48,035 nt of DNA from an uncultured Alphaproteobacteria bacterium (lineage in GTDB: Bacteria; Pseudomonadota; Alphaproteobacteria; RF32; CAG-239): the NCBI GenBank assembly GCA_944392255.1, contig CALXVY010000010.1, positions 1-48,035 on the forward strand, given 5' to 3'. Below, one piece after another: positions 16,388-26,114 of this stretch (position 1 is its first letter; every line of letters starts with the position of its first letter). Position numbers and translations under genes: made by a program. The notes below the pieces were generated by a model. The model saw only the letters and a program-made list of their open reading frames with translations, had not been told where the DNA came from and did not search any database.

Positions 16388-18490
16388 TTAAATCTGACCA
16401 ACTGTTTTTATTTTGGCTTTGGGGTGAATTTCATTTTGCGACATGACAACTGTCATCGGGCGGAAACGTTCTATTATTGAACGTACAAAAGGACGAATAT
16501 TTGGGCTTGTCAATAATACCGGATTTTCCCCTTTAGCCGCCAATCCTTCAATCACATCTCTGACTTTGGTGATGAAATTTTGCAACAAACTCGGCGCCAT
16601 GGCCAGTTGTCGGTCATCTCCCTCACCTATAATTGATTCGGCAAAGGTTTGCTCCCAACTCGGAGATAGCGTGACCAAAGATATAACCCCAAATTCATTG
16701 GCATAGGCATTTGACAACTGCCTTGACAATCTGGTTCTGACATGCTCGGTAATCATCATCAAACTACGTGTTGTGGTTACGGCTTCTGATATGCCCTCCA
16801 ATATTGTCGGTAAATCACGAATGGATACTCTTTCTTGCAACAGATTTTGTAAAATTCTCTGTACCGCGCCCAAACTAACCTTGTTAGGAATGAGCTCTTT
16901 AACCAATCTTTGTTGCTCTTTATCCAGTTCATCAAGTAGTTTTTGGGTTTCGGCATAGGATAACAATTCGGGCATATTATCTTTAACCAACTCGGTAATG
17001 TGTGTGGTGACTACGGTTGACGGATCAACAACCGTATAACCTCTAAACATGGCTTCTTCTCTATATGATTGGTCTACCCACATGGCCTTTAAACCAAAGG
17101 TCGGCTCGGTTGTATCTTCTCCGGGGAGATTTATCTTTTCACCTCGTGGATCCATCACCAATAATTGAGTTGGTCTTAACTCTCCCTTACCGGCTTTAAC
17201 TTCTTTAATATAAATGTTATATTCATTGGGCGCCAACTGCATATTATCTTGGATGCGAATTGACGGCATGACAAAGCCCAATTCTGAGGCCAAAGCGCGG
17301 CGCAATGCTTTTATTTGGTCGGTTAATTTTTTATTGGTTTCTTCATTAATCAGAGGCAATAAGCCATATCCAATTTCCAAACGAATCAAATCTATTTTTA
17401 ATGCCGTAGAAATCGGTTCTTCCGCAGCTTTGGCTCCGCCTTTCTTTTGCTCTTGCTCCATAACCTCTTGGGCTTGCGCTTGAACTTCTTTTTGGCGTTT
17501 ATCCAAATAATAAGCCGTGCTTCCGGTTAATGCGGCTAACATCACAAATGGAATTGCCGGTGTGCCGGGCAGCATTCCCAATGCCAAAGCCAAAAATGCA
17601 GACATTCCCAATGCTTTCGGATAATTGGCAACTTGGTCAAACAGAACCTTATCTGTTGCATCGGTCATACCAGCTTTAGAAACCAAGATACCGGCGGCAA
17701 CTGAAACTATCAATGCCGGAACTTGAGATACCAGACCATCACCTACGGTTAATTGCGTGTAGGTTGAGCCTGCTTCGGCAAAAGTTAAATCATTTTGCAC
17801 CATTCCGATAATAATACCAGCAACAATATTAATAAACGTAATCAGCAAACCGGCAATGGCATCTCCGCGCACGAATTTACTCGCACCATCCATGGCTCCG
17901 TAGAATGAACTTTCTTTGGACAAGTCTTCTCTTCTTTTTCTGGCTTCATCTTCATTTATCAATCCGGAAGATAAATCGGCATCAATTGCCATTTGTTTTC
18001 CGGGCATGGCGTCCAAAGCAAAACGTGCGGCAACTTCAGCTATACGCCCCGAACCTTTGGTAATAACCACAAAGTTCACCAATACCAAAATGGCAAAGAC
18101 AATCACACCAATCACAAAATTATTACCCATAATAAAGCCACCGAAAGCCTTAATTACTTCACCGGCGGCATCTGGTCCGGTATAACCTTTGGATAAAATC
18201 AAACGCGTGGAAGCTAAGTTCAATGCCAAACGATACATTGTTGTAATTAACAATACCAACGGAAACGCACTAAATTCTGTTGGTTTTTCAATAAAAATAG
18301 CGGTCATCAACACCAAACATGACATGGTTATCGACAAAGCCAAAGCAATATCCAAAAGCCATGCCGGCATCGGCATAATCAAAATAACCAACATTAAAAT
18401 AATTGATAAGGCAAAAAGCAAGTCGCCGCGTTTGGTGGCACCCAGCAGCATCTCTTTGAATGATTTATTGCCAAATATATTATTTTGCAT
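16388..18490 (-). CDS. flhA: Flagellar export apparatus protein FlhA
   Basis: FlhA is the large export-gate protein of the flagellar type III system. The 700-residue chain has eight predicted membrane segments in the first 330 residues, with the family signature TTMYRLALNLASTRLIL near residue 90 and the FHIPEP cytoplasmic loop (RIAEVAARFALDAMPGKQMAID). A large cytoplasmic domain follows, ending at residue 700 without the extensions seen in some homologues. It is 17 bases downstream of flbD. Confidence 0.97.
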   Translation of the reverse strand: MQNNIFGNKSFKEMLLGATKRGDLLFALSIILMLVILIMPMPAWLLDIALALSITMSCLVLMTAIFIEKPTEFSAFPLVLLITTMYRLALNLASTRLILSKGYTGPDAAGEVIKAFGGFIMGNNFVIGVIVFAILVLVNFVVITKGSGRIAEVAARFALDAMPGKQMAIDADLSSGLINEDEARKRREDLSKESSFYGAMDGASKFVRGDAIAGLLITFINIVAGIIIGMVQNDLTFAEAGSTYTQLTVGDGLVSQVPALIVSVAAGILVSKAGMTDATDKVLFDQVANYPKALGMSAFLALALGMLPGTPAIPFVMLAALTGSTAYYLDKRQKEVQAQAQEVMEQEQKKGGAKAAEEPISTALKIDLIRLEIGYGLLPLINEETNKKLTDQIKALRRALASELGFVMPSIRIQDNMQLAPNEYNIYIKEVKAGKGELRPTQLLVMDPRGEKINLPGEDTTEPTFGLKAMWVDQSYREEAMFRGYTVVDPSTVVTTHITELVKDNMPELLSYAETQKLLDELDKEQQRLVKELIPNKVSLGAVQRILQNLLQERVSIRDLPTILEGISEAVTTTRSLMMITEHVRTRLSRQLSNAYANEFGVISLVTLSPSWEQTFAESIIGEGDDRQLAMAPSLLQNFITKVRDVIEGLAAKGENPVLLTSPNIRPFVRSIIERFRPMTVVMSQNEIHPKAKIKTVGQI

Positions 18491-18507
18491 TGTTTTTTCC
18501 GCTTGCC

Positions 18508-19839
18508 TTATTGCTTATCTGCTTCAATATTAAAACCCTCTGCCTCATATTGTTTGAGTTTGTTACGCAGAGTACGAATTGATATTCCTAATATTTGCGC
18601 CGCAACCGTACGATTACCTAATGTATGCTTAAGCGTATCTATAATCAAATTACGCTCCATGGCGGCAACCGTTGTTCCGACTTGCGGTATATTTGCCATT
18701 TTTTCTGCTGATGTATCTTCCTGCTTGTTGATAATGGAATCTACATCATCTAAAATTATGGCATCTTCTTCTATTTGTTCTCCGGTACTGAGTAAAACCG
18801 CACGATGAATGGTATTTTCCAACTCACGCACATTTCCCGGCCATAAATAATTCAACAACTTTGCTTCTGCTTTCTGAGACATAGGTTTCATCGGCAATTC
18901 ATTTAATTCTGAATATTTTTTTACAAAGTGTTTGGCCAAAACCACAATATCATCCGGACGATCTTTTAATGACGGAATATGAATATTGACAACATTCAGA
19001 CGATAATACAAATCTTGTCGGAATGTTCCATTTTTAACGGCCTCAGATAAGTCTCGGTTTGAAGTGGCGATAATGCGTGTATTGACTTTTATTGGTGTTT
19101 TACCACCAATGCGGTCTATCTCCTTTTCTTGAATGGCACGCAATAATTTGGCTTGAATACCTATATCCATTTCTGAAATTTCATCAAGGAGTAATGTACC
19201 ATCAGATGCTTCTTCAAATTTACCGATACGGCGAGCAACAGCTCCGGTAAAGGCTCCTTTTTCATAGCCAAATAGCTCTGATTCCAATAAGGTTTCGGGA
19301 ATGGCCGCGCAGTTCACGGCAACAAACTTTTTATTGGCTCGTTTGGAATTATCATGAATAAAACGAGAAAAAATTTCTTTACCTGTTCCCGAAGCGCCGG
19401 TGAGCAAAACACTTGCTTCAGACGGAGCTATTTGCTTGGCCATTTTGAGAACAGCCTCGGTTTTTTTATCTCCATATATCAGAGCATGATTTTCTCTGGT
19501 TGCGGCAGCTAACACTGCACCGATTAATTCCGGATCAGGAGGAAGAGGAATATACTCCTTTGCTCCGGCCTTTATGGCTTTGACTGCCAATGACGAATCG
19601 TTAGCAACGCCGCAAGCGACAACCAATACATTAATTCGCTCACTTTCCAGAGATTGAATAAATTTATAGACATCTAACTTGACATCTATCATTACCAATT
19701 CAATCGCTTTTCCGGAACGCAAAACTTCTAAGGCGGCATCTTCATTGTCTGCCAATGAGACATGTCCTCCTTGGGCAATGGCTATTTTACTAGCGGCACC
19801 TATCTGCCCTTCCAATGTTCCGACAATAAGCAATTCCAC
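18508..19839 (-). CDS. flbD: Sigma-54-dependent flagellar regulator, FlbD family
   Basis: 443 residues. The N-terminal receiver-like domain (1-120) lacks the usual N-terminal acidic pair and has a single Asp in MIDVK, so phosphorylation may not control it. The AAA+ domain has GASGTGKE (Walker A), ELFGYEKGAFTGA with the sigma-54-contacting GAFTGA loop, and LLLDEISEM (Walker B). The C-terminus is a Fis-type helix-turn-helix (NRTVAAQILGISIRTLRNKL). In Caulobacter FlbD activates late flagellar promoters and sits in the same place after fliN. The sigma-54 promoters at 28635-28650 and 37263-37278 are likely targets. Confidence 0.92.
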   Translation of the reverse strand: MELLIVGTLEGQIGAASKIAIAQGGHVSLADNEDAALEVLRSGKAIELVMIDVKLDVYKFIQSLESERINVLVVACGVANDSSLAVKAIKAGAKEYIPLPPDPELIGAVLAAATRENHALIYGDKKTEAVLKMAKQIAPSEASVLLTGASGTGKEIFSRFIHDNSKRANKKFVAVNCAAIPETLLESELFGYEKGAFTGAVARRIGKFEEASDGTLLLDEISEMDIGIQAKLLRAIQEKEIDRIGGKTPIKVNTRIIATSNRDLSEAVKNGTFRQDLYYRLNVVNIHIPSLKDRPDDIVVLAKHFVKKYSELNELPMKPMSQKAEAKLLNYLWPGNVRELENTIHRAVLLSTGEQIEEDAIILDDVDSIINKQEDTSAEKMANIPQVGTTVAAMERNLIIDTLKHTLGNRTVAAQILGISIRTLRNKLKQYEAEGFNIEADKQ

Positions 19840-19857
19840 TTGTTTTTTTCCTTTTCT

Positions 19858-20211
19858 TTATTTGGTTGTTTTGACAACTTCCGTCATCGTAATGCCTAAC
19901 TTATCATCAACAACAACAACTTCACCTCTGGCTACCAGATTATTATTTACATAGATATCTATGGCTTCACCAACTTTGCGGTCCAATTCAATGATAGCTC
20001 CTTTATTCAAGCTCATCAATTGACTAACCTTCATTTTAGTCTTACCCAAAACCGCTGAAACTTTTACCGGAATCTCATATACGGCTTCCAAATCATTAAC
20101 CGAGCTTGGAATATTGAAGTTGTCTATTTCTTCTTGTGTGCGCAAGATTGGCTCTTCTCCTTCAACGCCAGCATCTTGCATTTCATCTAATTCTAAATTT
20201 TTATCGACCAT
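19858..20211 (-). CDS. fliN: Flagellar motor switch protein FliN
   Basis: FliN forms part of the cytoplasmic C ring that sets rotation direction and helps export. The 117 residues have an acidic N-terminal tail and a C-terminal SpoA domain (VSAVLGKTKMKVSQLMSLNKG...DIYVNNNLVARGEVVVVDDKLGI) with the typical GEVV..D motif. It lies 11 bases after fliH and 18 bases before flbD. Confidence 0.94.
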   Translation of the reverse strand: MVDKNLELDEMQDAGVEGEEPILRTQEEIDNFNIPSSVNDLEAVYEIPVKVSAVLGKTKMKVSQLMSLNKGAIIELDRKVGEAIDIYVNNNLVARGEVVVVDDKLGITMTEVVKTTK

Positions 20212-20222
20212 TTTTCCCTCTT

Positions 20223-20987
20223 CTAATCTTTGCTTGTGTTAGCATCAAATATTTTATCCATCTTGTCCAGCATTTTTCTGCTGTCTCTTTCCACCCCGCC
20301 ATTTTCCCATTCAACACGGCAATCGGAAATTTGCATATTATCATCTTTGTGCAAAGAAATTTTTCCTTCATAATCATTTATATTGGCCAAGTGCGCAATC
20401 TCTTCTTGCACATAGGGCAAGGCTTCCGGATGAAAATAAAAAGCGATTTTACTTTCATTTTTAAATTGTAAAAAATTTTTCTCCAAAAAATTTTTTACCA
20501 ACTTTTTAGCTTGTTCCTTTTCTACCACCGGAATAAGTTTATGCAACACGCTACTACTTAAGGATATTATCTGATTGTCTACTTCTTTATTTTGAGAAGA
20601 GGCGTCCGCAGAAAGCATCATCAAGCGATTATTTATTTCTGAAAGTAAGCGATTTTTTTCTGCAAGTTGTTCACTTTGAGCTTGCTTATATCCTTCTTCA
20701 TATCCTGTGGTGCGGGCTTGATTTTCTTTTTCAGAAACTTCTTCTTCCGTAAAAGTGACAATATCTTCTATAATCTCCGGTTCTGGTGTTTTTTCCTCTT
20801 CAGGTTCTACCTCGACCTCGGTAGCCGTTTCTACGGATAATTCTTCTTGAGGCACCTCTTCTGCAGCTATTTCCTCTGCCGGAACTTCAACTTCTATATG
20901 GTTATTTTCCCAATCTTCAGCGTAAGGCTGATTATCTTCATCTAAAATGAAGTTATCAAATGCAAATTTTTGATATTTAACCATCAA
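20223..20987 (-). CDS. fliH: FliH-like flagellar export protein (FlbE position)
   Basis: FliH is the stator-like regulator of the export ATPase FliI. The 254 residues begin with a segment ending near LDEDNQPY, then a Glu-rich stretch (about 30-90), then GYEEGYKQAQSE, the Gly-Tyr/Ala-Gln pattern of FliH, and a C-terminal region (about 150-250) rich in coiled-coil and FliH-type motifs. In Caulobacter the gene at this place is flbE, which belongs to the FliH family. fliI is not in the window. Symbol is by family and position. Confidence 0.75.
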   Translation of the reverse strand: MMVKYQKFAFDNFILDEDNQPYAEDWENNHIEVEVPAEEIAAEEVPQEELSVETATEVEVEPEEEKTPEPEIIEDIVTFTEEEVSEKENQARTTGYEEGYKQAQSEQLAEKNRLLSEINNRLMMLSADASSQNKEVDNQIISLSSSVLHKLIPVVEKEQAKKLVKNFLEKNFLQFKNESKIAFYFHPEALPYVQEEIAHLANINDYEGKISLHKDDNMQISDCRVEWENGGVERDSRKMLDKMDKIFDANTSKD

Positions 20988-21003
20988 CCTTACCCGTTAT
21001 ATC

Positions 21004-22026
21004 TTAGTAAATTAATTCATCATTTTCTTTACCCTCACTAATGACAATTTCTCCGGCATTGGAGAGTTCTTTAGTGGTGGTAACAATATATTGCTGAGCT
21101 TCTTCTACATCGCGCAAACGTACAGGACCCATTGCTTCCATATCTTCTTTGATAATTTTTCCGGCACGTGTAGACATATTGTTGAAGAACAAATCTTTAA
21201 TTGTATCTGAAGCACCTTTCAAAGCTATTGCCAGCTTATCTTTATCTACATTGCGAAGCAATACTTGAATGCCTTGAGAATCAACTCTGATAAGATCTTC
21301 AAATGTAAACATAAGTGACTTGACGCGCTCTGCACTTTCTCGATTGCGTTCTTCCAATGCTTCCATAAAGCGCGTTTCCGTATTGCGATCCAAGGAATTG
21401 AAAATATCCGCAATAAGCTCATGCGAATCGCGACGAGAAGATTTGGAAAGATTGCTCATAAACTCTTTGCGCAAAGTTTTTTCCAATCCATCTAAGACTT
21501 CTTTTTGTACCGAATCCATTCTAAGCATACGCATTACAATTTCCATAGCAAAGTTTTCCGGTAACAAGGCTATGACCTTTGCGGCATGTTCAGCTTTGAT
21601 TTTAGATAAAATAACAGCAATTGTTTGCGGATATTCATTTTTGAGATAGTTTGCCAAAACGTGCTCGTTTACGTTTCCAAGCTTATCCCACATTGTACGG
21701 CCGGCCGGTCCTCGGATTTCTTCCATAATCACAGAAACGCGATCTTTATCCAAAGCCTTAGACAACAAGCGTTCCGTACTTTCATAGGTTCCCATCAACA
21801 TTCCGCTATTGGAAGCTCTTTCCATAAATTCATCAAATAATTGTTCTACAATATTTGAATTTACTTTACCTAAGCTGGCCATAACAACAGAAAGCTCTTT
21901 TATTTCTTCATCATCCATCAAAGAAAACAATGCTGATGAGCGTTCTTCATTCAATGACAACATTAAAATGGCGGCTTTTTGCTGTCCGGTAAGCAAATTA
22001 TAATCATCTATCACATTTGGCTTCAT
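21004..22026 (-). CDS. fliG: Flagellar motor switch protein FliG
   Basis: FliG couples stator torque to the rotor. The 340 residues have the N-terminal LLTGQQKAAILMLSL, the middle EYPQTIAVILSKI (FliF-to-FliM linking armadillo region) and the C-terminal charged ridge (MFTFEDLIRVDSQGIQVLLR, about 245-265), typical of the torque-generating domain. Spacing to fliF and fliH is 17 and 16 bases, so it is inside the fliF operon. Confidence 0.96.
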   Translation of the reverse strand: MKPNVIDDYNLLTGQQKAAILMLSLNEERSSALFSLMDDEEIKELSVVMASLGKVNSNIVEQLFDEFMERASNSGMLMGTYESTERLLSKALDKDRVSVIMEEIRGPAGRTMWDKLGNVNEHVLANYLKNEYPQTIAVILSKIKAEHAAKVIALLPENFAMEIVMRMLRMDSVQKEVLDGLEKTLRKEFMSNLSKSSRRDSHELIADIFNSLDRNTETRFMEALEERNRESAERVKSLMFTFEDLIRVDSQGIQVLLRNVDKDKLAIALKGASDTIKDLFFNNMSTRAGKIIKEDMEAMGPVRLRDVEEAQQYIVTTTKELSNAGEIVISEGKENDELIY

Positions 22027-22043
22027 TTTATTTTCCCTTTTAA

Positions 22044-23666
22044 TTAATTGCCATCACTGGAATACAACCAACTGCGGATAATACTTACCGCCGTTTCCGG
22101 ATTCTTTTCTATAATATCGTTCAGTTTCTTTAATGATGAAACTTTCACGCGACCATCAACTTTGTTCAAGTTTACAAGCTCATCCAAATCCGCATCATTA
22201 TCATTTAAGAAATTGGACAATAATAAGTTATCATCGTCAGCATTTTCTCCCAACAATTTGCCATTGGGACTAAGTTGAGAGGCATTGTCGAAAGCGTTGT
22301 TAATCAATGGACGGATAACCAGCAAAATAACCAAAATTGCAACTATGGCAACGCCTAAACCTTCGGCTATTCTCATCAATTCTGCTTTAGTAAAGCCCAT
22401 AATCAAAATTTCAGGAGCTTTTTCAACTTCATTTTCGATTGTAGCAAAGCGAATATTCTCAACTTCAACCATATCACCGCGATTGGCATCAAAGCCAACT
22501 GCTGATTTTACCAATGCTTTTAACTGTTCCATTTCTTCGGTCGTACGCGGACGATAGACCATTTTGCCTTCTGCATCTTTTTCATAAACACCATCTACCA
22601 TCACCGCAACCGTCAAACGTTTGATTTCACCATTAGTTTTGACTTTATTGCGTACAGTTTTGGAGATTTCATAATTAACGGTTTCTTCAGTTTTTGCATT
22701 TTGAGAAATGATACCGCTATTTTGGGTTACCGTATCTCCATTTGGAATATTTTGAGATACAGTTACCGGATTTTCCATCTCATTAGACATACCATTTTCG
22801 GTAATGGTTTGCATTGAGCGAGCCACCTGAGAATCGGGGTCATAAATTTCTTCATTAGTGACGACCTGATCAAAATCCATTTCGATATTGACTCGAGCTT
22901 TTGCTTTTCCTTGACCAACAGCTTTTTCCATCATTTCTTCAACACTTTTGGTCATTTTTCTTTCTTGTTCCAAACGCAAAACTTCATTTGAAGCATTTTC
23001 GATATCTTGCTTATCTTCAGAATCGCTCGTTAATAATTTACCACTACTGTCTACTATAGATACATTTTTTACATCTAATTTTGGTACAGCGGCTGCCACT
23101 AATTTTTGAATAGATTGGATTTCTTTCAAATCAAGCGTGCCATTTACGGTTTTTATAACAACCGAAGCGGAGGGTTGCTGTTCTTCCCTTGAAAACATTT
23201 CTCTTTTTGGCAAAACCAAATGTACGCGTGCGCTTTTAATATTATCAACAGAACGAATCGTTCTTGCCAATTCGCCTTCTAAAGCGCGTATTAAATTAAT
23301 GTTCTGAACAAAATTTGTCGTTCCCAAGGCATCTGCATTATCAAAAATTTCATATCCAACATTTGAGCCTTTGGAAGCCAAGGCCAATTCTGCCGTTTCT
23401 ACACGCATCTTATTAACCATATCTTGCGGCACTAAAATTTCAGTGCCGTTTTTAGTCAATTTATATTTAATATTTTCAGCATCCAGACGTGAAACTATCT
23501 GTTTGGCATCTTCCAATTCCAAGTCTGTGTAAAGAACGGAATATTCCACAGAATTTACCTGCATAGCTATGTATGCAAAAAAACTTATTAAAAAAATGAC
23601 GATTGCAGCCAAGGAAATTAATCTTCCCGGCGATAAATTTTTTATACTTTGCCAAAAGTTATTCAC
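22044..23666 (-). CDS. fliF: Flagellar MS-ring protein FliF
   Basis: FliF builds the MS ring in the cytoplasmic membrane. The 540 residues have two membrane helices (about 13-34 and about 428-450), the YscJ/FliF domain (SVLYTDLELEDAKQIV...KYKLTKNGTEILVP), and a C-terminal FliG-binding tail. The start is GTG at 23666, with GGGGAA 9 bases upstream; no better ATG exists. It heads a leftward operon of about ten genes. The 120-base upstream region holds a 15-base palindrome (23686-23700) and no sigma-54 motif. Confidence 0.95.
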   Translation of the reverse strand: MNNFWQSIKNLSPGRLISLAAIVIFLISFFAYIAMQVNSVEYSVLYTDLELEDAKQIVSRLDAENIKYKLTKNGTEILVPQDMVNKMRVETAELALASKGSNVGYEIFDNADALGTTNFVQNINLIRALEGELARTIRSVDNIKSARVHLVLPKREMFSREEQQPSASVVIKTVNGTLDLKEIQSIQKLVAAAVPKLDVKNVSIVDSSGKLLTSDSEDKQDIENASNEVLRLEQERKMTKSVEEMMEKAVGQGKAKARVNIEMDFDQVVTNEEIYDPDSQVARSMQTITENGMSNEMENPVTVSQNIPNGDTVTQNSGIISQNAKTEETVNYEISKTVRNKVKTNGEIKRLTVAVMVDGVYEKDAEGKMVYRPRTTEEMEQLKALVKSAVGFDANRGDMVEVENIRFATIENEVEKAPEILIMGFTKAELMRIAEGLGVAIVAILVILLVIRPLINNAFDNASQLSPNGKLLGENADDDNLLLSNFLNDNDADLDELVNLNKVDGRVKVSSLKKLNDIIEKNPETAVSIIRSWLYSSDGN

Positions 23667-23786
23667 TTAAATATTCCCCAATTGCGGAGTTTTAAACTCC
23701 TTTTTATAAAAATATTTCCCTTTAGTTATACATAGCCGAATTTTTTATATAGTTAAATGTTATTTTAAAATATTCACAATTTATCT

Positions 23787-23815
23787 AAAAAAGTCCCCGC
23801 CTTTCGGCAGGGACT
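23787..23815 (-). terminator. Terminator of the fliK-flgD-flgE operon
   Basis: Read leftward: AGTCCCTGCC-GAAA-GGCGGGGACT followed by six T. GAAA tetraloop, GC-rich 10-bp stem with one G-T pair. It lies 28 bases past the flgE stop and separates this operon from fliF. Confidence 0.92.
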
Positions 23816-23842
23816 AACTTTAGGAAAAAATGTTTGTTTATA

Positions 23843-26089
23843 TCAGATTAATGATGTCAATTCTTGCAACATTTCATCTGCTGTCGTAATGATTTTTGTT
23901 GATGCAGAGTAAGCTCTCTGTGTGACAATCATGTTAGAAAATTCAGTTGCCAAATCAACCGTAGAATTTTCTAATGCATTACTACTAATCTCACCTGCAC
24001 CGTCTACACCTGCTTGTTTTAATAAGGGTTGACCCGATGCATCGGTTTCTATCCATGCATTTCCGGTCAGAGCACTCATGCCATTCGGGTTGGTAAATGT
24101 TGCCAAGGGTAAAATGGCAATTGGTCTGGTCTCTCCGTTATCAAACAAAGCTGTTACCACACCGTTTTCACTTACGGTTACTCCTGAATAGCTACCAAAT
24201 TTGGCTCCATCTTGTTTAATGTAGTTGGTTGTAAAGCTTCCGGCTAAGTTTGTTAAACCATCTGTGGTGCCTGTGTTGCCCATGCTTAATTTAACTGTTG
24301 TACCATTGCCTTCACTTCCATCCATATTTTGAGCTCCATTTGCCCATTGAATGGCCATATCTTCAACATAGAAGTATTTAGGTGTACCATCTGAATTGAA
24401 GCGTACGGCGGGTACCATTGAACCTTGTTCAACATCCAAACCATTGGTCGTAAATGAACTTGAAATGGTATATTCGGTTGCGGCAACATTTGCACCTTCC
24501 ACCCAAGCTCCTCCATTATTTCTTAGCTCGCCAACTACGCCGGCCAAATTATTCATATTTACTGTGATATCTCCACCTGTGGCGCTCGGCATAATTTCTA
24601 AGCTACTACCACTTGCTACAAATCTATCCGGTTCTGCGATATTGGCTTGTATGGCATTTTCAATCAAACTTACCAACTTAACGGTATCAATATTACCATC
24701 AACAATGGCACTACTAATATCAATATCAGTAGGAGCGGCCGCACCTCCATTTTTGAATGTGAAGGTTGTACCATTTATTTCAAAAGTCTGATCTGTATAA
24801 TCACCAAGGGTTGTTGATGTAAAATCAAAACGTGCCGTATTTTTAATATCTTGGTCAATTTCCGGAATTTCAAATACACCGGTTGGGATACCTGTTGCTA
24901 AGACTGGGTTAGCCGCAGATTGCAAGCAAGCTTGTGTTTTGCTGGCGTCTATAGTCAAAGCCGCTCCGGCTTGAGATTGTACAATCTGAATAGAATTACT
25001 TGTTGTACTAAATCTATCTGCCCCTGGCATATTTGCCTGAATTGCATTATTAAAGGCATTAATAAAGTCTGTTACTGATGTAATACCATCTTCTATATCG
25101 ACCTTAATATGAATATTATCAGCATCACCTACCGGAGCTGCCGTTGCTGTATTCAAAAAGTCAAAGATATAATTTTTACCTGTGCTTTGATCGGTAATGG
25201 TAATGCTGGCGCCATTTGCTGGAATGGTTTTAAATTCTAACTGACCTGCTGCATAGTAAACATCTGCCGTTCCGCCATCACTTACTTCTTTATTTCCTGT
25301 CAAAATCAAGTTTGCTGCACCTGATGGCATATCAACACTCATTCCCCAAGAGTTTGTACTCTCTTTAATGAAGTTGATACTCAAGTTACTTGAATTTCCT
25401 AAACTATCATAAATCAATGCAGAAATAGAACGATAACCGCCTGCTTCCGGTGAAGTCGGATCATAAATCGGATCATCTGCCGGCAAATTTGCGCCAAAAC
25501 TTACTTGTTGCGTTGGGGTTGCTGTTCCTCCGATTGTGGCTAAATTAATCGGTTTTAAGTTATTGTTATCAACAATGTTATCATTAATATAAACTGTTGA
25601 CCCATCACTTGCGTAGTATGCTTTCATGTACATAACACCGCCTATTTCTACGGTTGAAGCCGTCGGTGTTCCGTCCCATGGCAATAAAGACCATCCCTGA
25701 GCATAAAAACCACCTGTATTTTTCAAATATCCTGTTGTATCAATACTAAAATCTCCGGCTCTGGTATATGCCCAAGCATCTCCTTCCTGCGGATTGGGAG
25801 CTTGATTGACAACAAAGTATCCACTTCCAGAAACTGCCAGCGCTGTTGATGATGATGTTGATGACAATAAACCTTGTACATCTACGCCTTGCTTAGAAAC
25901 AGGTTGCACACCTCCTGGTGAATAAAAATTTGACGAAGTTTGTTTTGTTACTAAAGTTTGAAAGGAAACGTTCGTTCCTTTGTACCCAACGGTATTAACG
26001 TTGGAGATATTATCAGAAATTGCACCCATTGCATTGGATTGCGCAGCCATTCCCGAAATACCTGATTGCATTGCTCCAAAAAGACTCAT
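23843..26089 (-). CDS. flgE: Flagellar hook protein FlgE, long form
   Basis: Hook subunit, exported through the flagellar type III system. The 748 residues are longer than the common 400-600. The N-terminus (GAMQSGISGMAAQSNAMGAISDNISNVNTVGYKG) and the C-terminus (SNMIVTQRAYSASTKIITTADEMLQEL) are typical D0 helices. The middle carries a duplicated insert: about 295-383 and about 433-515 both end in a (N/E)NAIQAN...DRF motif (347-360, 477-490). It is the last gene of the sigma-54-controlled fliK-flgD-flgE operon, 25 bases after flgD. A second, shorter hook-type gene is at 36007-37227. Confidence 0.95.
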   Translation of the reverse strand: MSLFGAMQSGISGMAAQSNAMGAISDNISNVNTVGYKGTNVSFQTLVTKQTSSNFYSPGGVQPVSKQGVDVQGLLSSTSSSTALAVSGSGYFVVNQAPNPQEGDAWAYTRAGDFSIDTTGYLKNTGGFYAQGWSLLPWDGTPTASTVEIGGVMYMKAYYASDGSTVYINDNIVDNNNLKPINLATIGGTATPTQQVSFGANLPADDPIYDPTSPEAGGYRSISALIYDSLGNSSNLSINFIKESTNSWGMSVDMPSGAANLILTGNKEVSDGGTADVYYAAGQLEFKTIPANGASITITDQSTGKNYIFDFLNTATAAPVGDADNIHIKVDIEDGITSVTDFINAFNNAIQANMPGADRFSTTSNSIQIVQSQAGAALTIDASKTQACLQSAANPVLATGIPTGVFEIPEIDQDIKNTARFDFTSTTLGDYTDQTFEINGTTFTFKNGGAAAPTDIDISSAIVDGNIDTVKLVSLIENAIQANIAEPDRFVASGSSLEIMPSATGGDITVNMNNLAGVVGELRNNGGAWVEGANVAATEYTISSSFTTNGLDVEQGSMVPAVRFNSDGTPKYFYVEDMAIQWANGAQNMDGSEGNGTTVKLSMGNTGTTDGLTNLAGSFTTNYIKQDGAKFGSYSGVTVSENGVVTALFDNGETRPIAILPLATFTNPNGMSALTGNAWIETDASGQPLLKQAGVDGAGEISSNALENSTVDLATEFSNMIVTQRAYSASTKIITTADEMLQELTSLI

Positions 26090-26114
26090 TTTATTTCTCC
26101 TAAAGTTTTTTTAA

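Noticed and set aside
23667..23786. CtrA-type TTAA-N7-TTAA sites upstream of fliF and flaF
   Set aside because: TTAA pairs exist, but with wrong spacing (8 and 10 bases). AT-rich sequence makes them by chance. No call made.
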